Shown here: positions 57,480 to 64,000 of the stretch, one piece after another
Numbering within the stretch: position 1 is the stretch's first letter
Layout: every line of letters begins with the position of its first letter
Assembly: GCA_032433765.1 (NCBI GenBank)
Contig: JAVIAB010000159.1
Location: 57,109,542 to 57,173,541 of the forward strand
Length of the DNA stretch: 64,000 nt
Direction of reading: 5' to 3'
Source: Megaustenia siamemsis
Lineage: Eukaryota; Mollusca; Gastropoda; Stylommatophora; Ariophantidae
Position numbers and translations under genes: made by a program
Notes under the pieces: model-generated
What the model saw: only the letters and a program-made list of their open reading frames with translations
Databases searched by the model: none
Told to the model about the DNA's origin: nothing

Positions 57480-57832
57480 GTTCTGTAGTAATGTGGTTTT
57501 ACAGAAGAATGTTGAAAACACCACGGACAGCAAAGAAGAGTACTGAAAACGTTCTGAAAAAGGCCAAAGCAAAAAGAGAGCTAATTTCCAATATTAGGAA
57601 GAAACATTCATTTGTTGGTCATGTGATAAGAAGGGAACAGCTGGGATATATTGTAATAACTTTAAGAATTGAGGGACAAAAAGATAGAGGGAAGCAAAGA
57701 GGAAAGATACCAGACAGCTTAAGAAAATGGCTTATCAGAATGTCAACAAACGAAATGATAAATAACTGTCGAGATCGAAAGCTGTAGAGAGATATGATCA
57801 CCTATGCCAGCAGGCCCGGTACTTGATGATGA
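57480..57832 (+). mobile_element. LINE 3' end 80 bp before the receptor acceptor
   Basis: The plus strand encodes the LINE tail in one open stretch (WFYRRMLKTPRTAKKS ... RIEGQKDRGKQRGKIPDSL) and ends in ACTTGATGATGATAATGG. It is the same subfamily as the copy at 41487-41697. Confidence 0.82.
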
Positions 57833-57913
57833 TAATGGTTATTTTTCTTTCTTTAACATTTTGTTTACGATAATAACTAACGTATACATAAATGCATATA
57901 TCTTTTTTTGCAG

Positions 57914-60900
57914 TTATATGCGAACGAGAACTAGTCAACTTCCCAATAAAAGGTTGCTCCACGGATGATATGGACGTGTTGTGCCTGTATTTTTATAACA
58001 AAAATAGGCCGGAACAACAAATATGCAGCAACTTTATAGACCATTTGATAAGATTACCGAGCAACACATCTCATCGAGTTTTATTTGCTGGAGTTTGTGA
58101 CGTATTCTCCGTTGACAACCCCAGCGTTAACGTCAGCTCTTGGCACTTTCACGCATCTTCTGAGTTCACACATTGTGGACATTATGGTCAACAAGCGGTC
58201 ATGCTTCAAGACTATAACAGCATACACGAAATGGTTAGATTGAAAGTTAGGTTTGTTCATCGTTTATTTTCCGAAATGGGCGGAGTCAGAAGAAATGCCA
58301 GTCATTTTGCGATCATATTTCTCAACGGCAAGGGAATGACACTTGCGGAAAGTGGAATTGTAGAAGACATTTTACAAAATCAAAATACTGATATTAAGGT
58401 ATTTGCTGTAGTGATGGAGATGAAGCATGGAATCACAATTACTCATCATAGGAATACACTGTTTGTGGGCTATAATGCATGGATTCCTTACAAACATTTG
58501 TTAGCTCTAGCGATATGTAACCAATGTCTTGATGGGTGGTGGAAGTTTGAAAATCTTGAAGGAGCTGAATATGTCTCTTGTTATAAGATGCTCAAGTCTG
58601 ATGATGGAAGTAACATTGACCAAACTGTTTTTACTTGTTTCAACAAAGAGCATTCACAAGTAATTGCAATTGAAAGCAAAAGCGAATTGAATTTTTTGAG
58701 AAGTAGCATATTTACATATTTAAAAACAAATAGAAATCACAAAGAAAGATTACCTCTCTCAGTGCAATTTTTTATTGATCTCTACAGATACAATGGGAGT
58801 ATTGCCAGGAGGTTTCGCTGGGGTTTGTTTCCAAGTTCTGTAACTCGTCCTCTAGTTGTCAACAATTGGCTGCCTGGTAAACCTTCTGGTGGTTATGTCA
58901 ACAAATGCGCTGTCTGGCGGTTTGACTGGAGCGAACATGTCAACAAAGTCTCTAACGGCTCTAGACATGAGGCTGGTTTTGTTGATGGTTGGGTGGATGT
59001 TGATTGTTCGTTTGTTAGTTCAGTCATTTTGTGTGAGGTCTCCTTGTCTCGAAGAACTGATAACGCCTTCCACATTGACATAAACCCAGCTACGAATGAA
59101 AGTTTAACACGAGCTTTAGATAGCGGAGGTTTTGTCAAATTTAGAGATAATATTGTATCTGTCTCGTTCAATTTTGTCAACAAAGATTTCCAGACATTTT
59201 TTGAAGAAACAGGTTATAAGTTATTTCCCCTATTTGACTGTGGAGAAGATGCACGGAACCCCGTTACATTTCCTACCGTCTTCTCTGTAACGGCTTTCCC
59301 GAATGCAGCAATAGACGCGATGAAGATCAGTGCTGGGAGGAAATCACACAGATCAAAGCATTTGGTAAAAGTGACTGTAATGGAATACGCTGTTGTGACG
59401 GCTTTTGTTTATTAACAAGATGGGCTATTGATGGCGAGGTTGATTGTCATGTATGTGGAAGCATCACTGGAAACAAATTCAACGATGAAAGTGAAATATT
59501 TTACAATTATTTAGAAAACAAAACGAATTGCTCACTTTTTTGTGACAACTTTAAATGTGTAGAGATCTCAAAGCTTAACAATGGACACATTGACTGTACG
59601 GGACCAGAAGGACCTTTGGACGAGACTATAGGAAAATTAGATAGTGTAAATACTTGTCGCAGTCATAAGCGTTATAATACATGGGCCCCCAAATGTGTGT
59701 ACGTTCGAGACATGTATGGGGCAGTTATAGGATGCAGGGATATGTCTCACCTAGAGAATTGTACAATATCTGAGTGCCCTATTGGTTATGTTAAATGTCC
59801 AAACTCATACTGCATCCCTCAACAATATGTCCTTGATAAGACAAACGATTGTCCTGAAGGAGAAGATGAACATATTGAAAACATTAGTCCCTGTACTGGA
59901 CATTTTGCATGTTGGTCCAGTAACATTTGCCTACACCCTGATCTAGTCTGTAACGGACATCCTGACTGTCCTTACAAAGACGATGAAGTAGATTGTAATT
60001 TAAAGTGCACTGAAGATTTCCGCTGTGTGTCGGGGACAATTACCGTAGCAAGCAATATGCAGATTTTTCGTTTGGGCAGGCCTATATTTGACCCAGAAGC
60101 GAGATATTTGGACATGTCTGGTGTCCATTTGCTGCCACAATTGGTTTTACGAAGTTTCTTACCGAGGAACATGGCTATAGTTAAATGGTCACACTGTGGT
60201 TTGTCTAATTTATTTGACGGTTTCGATAATAGAATGTCACTTCAAGATGTGGACGTTAGCCACAACAACTTAACTATAATCGAAGGCAGAAATATGTTTT
60301 TTTCTTAATCGCTGATAATTTGTCGGTTAAACCTATCTTACAATACAAATCTTGTCTCTGTGAAGTATCTGCAATTAGCTCTTCGAGAAACGCTAGACAT
60401 CTCGCACACGAGTGTGTCCTATCTCGACTCATCTTTCTTGCGAGAGTTTCCCATCTTGAAACATTTAGACCTAAGTTTTACACGAATTAAAAGAATTGAT
60501 AAAAATATGTTTCCTTCTGTTCTAAATCTGGCGATATTAAATTTACGTGAACTACCGGTGGACAACTTCAATGAAGATTTTTTTTAACGGTCTCACTATC
60601 AGTGAACATCTGTACACGGACATATTTGAATTATGTTGTCCACAAGTAAGGGGACCAAACATCCCATATCACACTTGCCACGCTCCTGCCGCCTCCATCT
60701 CTTCTTGTTTTGACCTGCTTGGACTCAGTGTTCAACGGTTTCTTCTCTGGGTGGTCGCGGCTCTTGCCATCCTGGGGAACGTGGCTGTCATTGCCTACCG
60801 TGTAATCTCCGACAGGTCAGTTCTCAGTACAGGTTACGGACTGTTTGTTACAAACTTGGGTATATCTGACCTCATTATGGGCGTATATCTACTAATTATT

Positions 60901-61617
60901 CTAGGGACGGACTACTACTACCGTGACATTTATGTTCTGTACGACCAAAGCTGGAGAGGAAGTGGTTTATGTACATTTGCAGGATTTCTAGCTACTCTCT
61001 CTGGTGAAGCGTCAATATGTTTTATTTTTCTTATTTCTCTGGACAGGTATTTGATAATGAAGTTCCCATTTGGTCAAGTCAAGTTTACAAAACTCTGGAA
61101 AACTATTTATTTGATGTTATCTTGGGTCGTTGCTTTTCTTCTTGCCTTGTTACCTGTTATATTCAAGTTTGAAATTAATTCTTCCAACGCGATGTGTATT
61201 GGATTACCCTTGACAGCGCAGCGTCTCAGAGGATGGGAGTTCTCATTTGCTGTGTTTGTCGTGCTCAATCTATGTTTGTGTTTTCTTCTGACATTCAGTC
61301 AACAATTAATCTTCAGCGCCATGTCAGAAAATCGAATCAGTCGATCATCTTCAAGTACATCTAACCGGAGGGCGGATGATATCACTGTAGCCAAACAACT
61401 GTCTCTGGTAGCTCTGTTTAATTTCCTCTGCTGGTTTCCTATATGTTCCATGGGTTTATTGTCTGTTCTCGACCATGAGGTCAGCAATGATGTTTTTGCA
61501 TGGACAACTGTTATCGTTCTTCCTTTAAATTCCGCTGCAAATCCATTCTTGTACACTCTCCCACTCTTGATGGATAAGTGGAAGAAATTCAGCTTAACTG
61601 GTAGAAAATCTCAGTAA
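57914..61617 (+). pseudogene. Receptor copy 4 (type B): broken GRL101-like GPCR gene
   Basis: The exon enters in phase 1 after TTTTTTTGCAG at 57913 and keeps the full domain order of copy 2: vWA-like (57970-58515), C-type lectin-like (58545-59040), LDLa modules (59230-59995), leucine-rich repeats (60080-60590), hinge and seven helices (60735-61590, with LDRYLIMK, CWFP and NPFLY intact). Three lesions break it: a frame change by one base in a CCCC run near 59258-59262, a stop TAA at 60306-60308 where copy 2 has Glu, and one extra T in the T-run at about 60579-60586. The two homopolymer events could be assembly errors, but the nonsense codon is less easily dismissed. Long blocks are almost identical to copy 2. 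Confidence 0.8.
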
Positions 61618-62410
61618 ATGTATAATTTTACTGTAGTTATGTTATGTTAAATTAGAACCTTGGTCACAACACACTACATACATCCATATGTGCTCTGGTC
61701 TTCACCTCAAAACGTTCATCAGCACATATTGACAAATTGTTCCAGTTAGTTGTTGACTGACAATTCCTCTCATTCAACGAAAAATATCGTTTTGTTCTGC
61801 CTTCGTCCCTGCCTTTTCTCCATCGTTAAACTTATGGTAGTCATTACGTCATCACCGCTATGCTAGTTCTGCCAATGAAACGCGCAATGAATGCACGAAC
61901 ACTCTTAAATGAAGTGCTACAGACCCACTTTTGTAGACTTTCACGTTCTATCACTGCAGTTTTTCACAAATGGAGACATTCACTTCTGCGTTTGCTACAT
62001 TCGGATTCTGTTACCAACATCATCTATCTAATTTGGCAATGGTAAATAATGTACTTTTAAGTTCTGTAAGCATAAGTATCCATTCTTTACAAGGTATACA
62101 ATTAGAGATATCGCAAATTGATTTAATCGTATTCTCAGGCCTGCATATCCATGATTTATGTCTCCTTAACGTATTGTCCTTGTTTTAGTTCACATCTTAT
62201 AAAGTGGATGTTCCTTATCAGAACATACCTCTGAGCAATTTCTATTTCTACCGCTACCACACGAATCTCCTCATTATAATTGAATCATTCAGACACATTC
62301 AAGGCATAGTTTGCGGTATTCAGCCAGGCTTTTGATTACGCAAGAACCACCATAATGTAGAGAAAAAAAACAAGACGGCGTGTAAAGTTCAAAGTCAGTC
62401 TAATAGCAAT
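61618..62410. other. Intergenic, nothing recognised
   Basis: Two overlapping 60-70-codon frames at 61860-62188 resemble no known family. Confidence 0.5.
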
Positions 62411-62412
62411 GA

Positions 62413-62709
62413 TTCTCCCCTGGAGCTTGTCAGATGTCTGTGGTATTCTGCATGGTGGTGATTATCCCTTGGAGCTTGTCAGATGTCTGTGGTATTCTGC
62501 ATGGTGGTGATTCTCCCCTGGAGCTTGTCAGATGTCTGTGGTATTCTGCATGGTGGTGATTCTCCCCTGGAGCTTGTCAGATGTCTGTGGTATTCTGCAT
62601 GGTGGTGATTCTCCCATGGAGCTTGTCAGATGTCTGTGGTATTCTGCATGGTGGTGATTCTCCCATGGAGCTTGTCAAATGTCTGTGGTATTCTCCATGG
62701 TGGTGATTC
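62413..62709. repeat. 49-bp tandem repeat (6 copies)
   Basis: Units contain CTGGAGCTTGTCAGATGTCT and GTGGTATTCTGCATGGTGGT, with one or two substitutions per unit. The following 62710-63440 holds no recognisable gene. Confidence 0.93.
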
Positions 62710-63443
62710 TGTAGGCATTGATCTGTGAGTGATATGTGTGGATTTTTAAACTGGAAGGAGGTAACAGTGAATTCAGTCGTCTCTTATCCATGACAAGATT
62801 CTTTATATTGTCTGCTGAGACCGGTGTCCCCATGGTCAGGGGTAGTGTTGCTGGGTCTCTGAAGCACTGTATAAATGCAATCAGTTGCAATGTAGAAAGC
62901 AGCATCTAAAGTCAAGTGCTCACATATCCATGATATAATGTCCAAGATCCGAACCCATGCATTCATGTTTTCCGGAGTAGATTGTTCTATGTAGCACGGT
63001 AGCAAGGCCTTTCCCTTTCTCTCATCATATGCATGCCATATACGGTCAGTAGTTGGGAACCACTTGGTATCGATCGGTACCGTTTATTATTTTATATAAA
63101 CGCCATAATTTAAGTTATTCTTCAGCTCAACCGCTGATGAAACTCTCTTCACTTTGCTACATTTGAACTGTCAGCACGTCCATTGAATAGCCTCGTCTTT
63201 TCACTAACCACTGCCATTTTACTTGCAATATCTCAGTCTGAGATGTGCTTTTCTTACTTGTGTTCTATCAAACTTTAACAACTTCATTTTTTTTCAATAC
63301 ATCCTTTGTTGGCCACCTGTTGCTAAACAGAGGGTTGTGAACCTCACTTGTGTCTGGTACGTGGTGAGCTGGATTCCATGCGTCTGCTAATGATATACTC
63401 TTCCTTCTTGTCATACCAACATGTATTCACTTTATTTTTCAAG

Positions 63444-64000
63444 ACGCTAGTCTAACTCTGTCTGAACGGTAAGAAAACACAAGTAATGAACATATAGGCT
63501 ATATTAGGGAAAGACGCTAATCTAACTCTGTCTGAACCTTAAGAAAACACAAGTAATGAACATAAAAGCTATGTTAGGGAAAGATGCTAGTCTAACTCTG
63601 TCTGAACGGTAAGAAAACACAAGTAATGAACATATAGGCTATATTAGGGAAAGATGCTAGTCTAACTCTGTCTGAACGGTAAGAAAACACAAGTAATGAA
63701 CATAGAAGCTATGTTAGGTAAAGACGCTAGTCTAACTCTGTCTGGACGGTAAGAAAATACAAGTAATGAACATAGAAGCTATGTTAGGTAAAGACGCTAG
63801 TCTAACTCTGTCTGAACGGTAAGAAAACACAAGTAATGAACATAGAAGCTATGTTAGGTAAAGACGCTAGTCTAACTCTGTCTGGACGGTAAGAAAATAC
63901 AAGTAATGATCATGGAAGCTATGTTAGGTAAAGACGATAGTCTAACTCTGTCTGGACGGTAAGAAAATACAAGTAATGAACATAAAAGCTATGTTAGGTA
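63444..64000. repeat. 70-bp tandem repeat (8 copies, continuing past the window)
   Basis: Units contain GCTAGTCTAACTCTGTCTGA and AAGTAATGAACATAGAAGCT. Two sequence variants alternate in the first units. The array reaches the last base. Confidence 0.94.

Overview
The window looks like nuclear DNA of a mollusc, most likely a gastropod. It is AT-rich and intron-containing, and it is packed with minisatellites, SINEs, LINE 3' ends and DNA transposons. The only large intact host-type genes are receptors of the GRL101 kind (LDL-receptor repeats, leucine-rich repeats and a rhodopsin-like seven-helix domain), a type first described from the pond snail Lymnaea. No species can be named from the sequence alone.

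Backbone: four plus-strand receptor genes lie at 17.9-21.6, 27.0-30.7, 41.8-45.4 and 57.9-61.6 kb. In each, almost the whole protein sits in one exon of about 3.7 kb that starts at a phase-1 splice acceptor at the same codon. The encoded order is a von Willebrand A-like domain without a metal site, a C-type lectin-like domain, about five LDLa-type modules, leucine-rich repeats, a Cys-rich hinge and seven membrane helices. Copies 1 and 3 resemble each other (type A), as do copies 2 and 4 (type B), so the array reads A-B-A-B. Copy 4 is broken by two frameshifts and a nonsense codon. Short 5' exons, which should carry the signal peptides, were not identified. By architecture these look like cell-surface recognition receptors, possibly immune; that role is inference.

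0-17 kb: satellite arrays (1-3.9 kb) lead into a decayed Polinton/adintovirus-like element (about 4.7-14 kb). It keeps remnants of a capsid protein, an adenain-type protease, a protein-primed family B DNA polymerase with zinc fingers (minus strand), and a short open Bcl-2-like gene. A LINE 3' end has landed inside it.

21.6-41.7 kb: the intergenic DNA holds LINE 3' ends ending in TGATGA repeats, two or three tRNA-derived SINE families, inverted repeats, a 2-kb foldback structure carrying a Cys-rich exon fragment (31.5-33.8 kb), and 33-bp satellite arrays.

45.4-57.8 kb: a nearly complete LINE ORF with a restriction-like endonuclease (minus strand) is bordered on both sides by the same 24-bp minisatellite. 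Next come three related TA-flanked DNA transposons: one near-complete with a single stop codon, one internal-deletion derivative, and one nested in a LINE tail. 61.6-64 kb is unremarkable apart from two minisatellites, the last running off the window.
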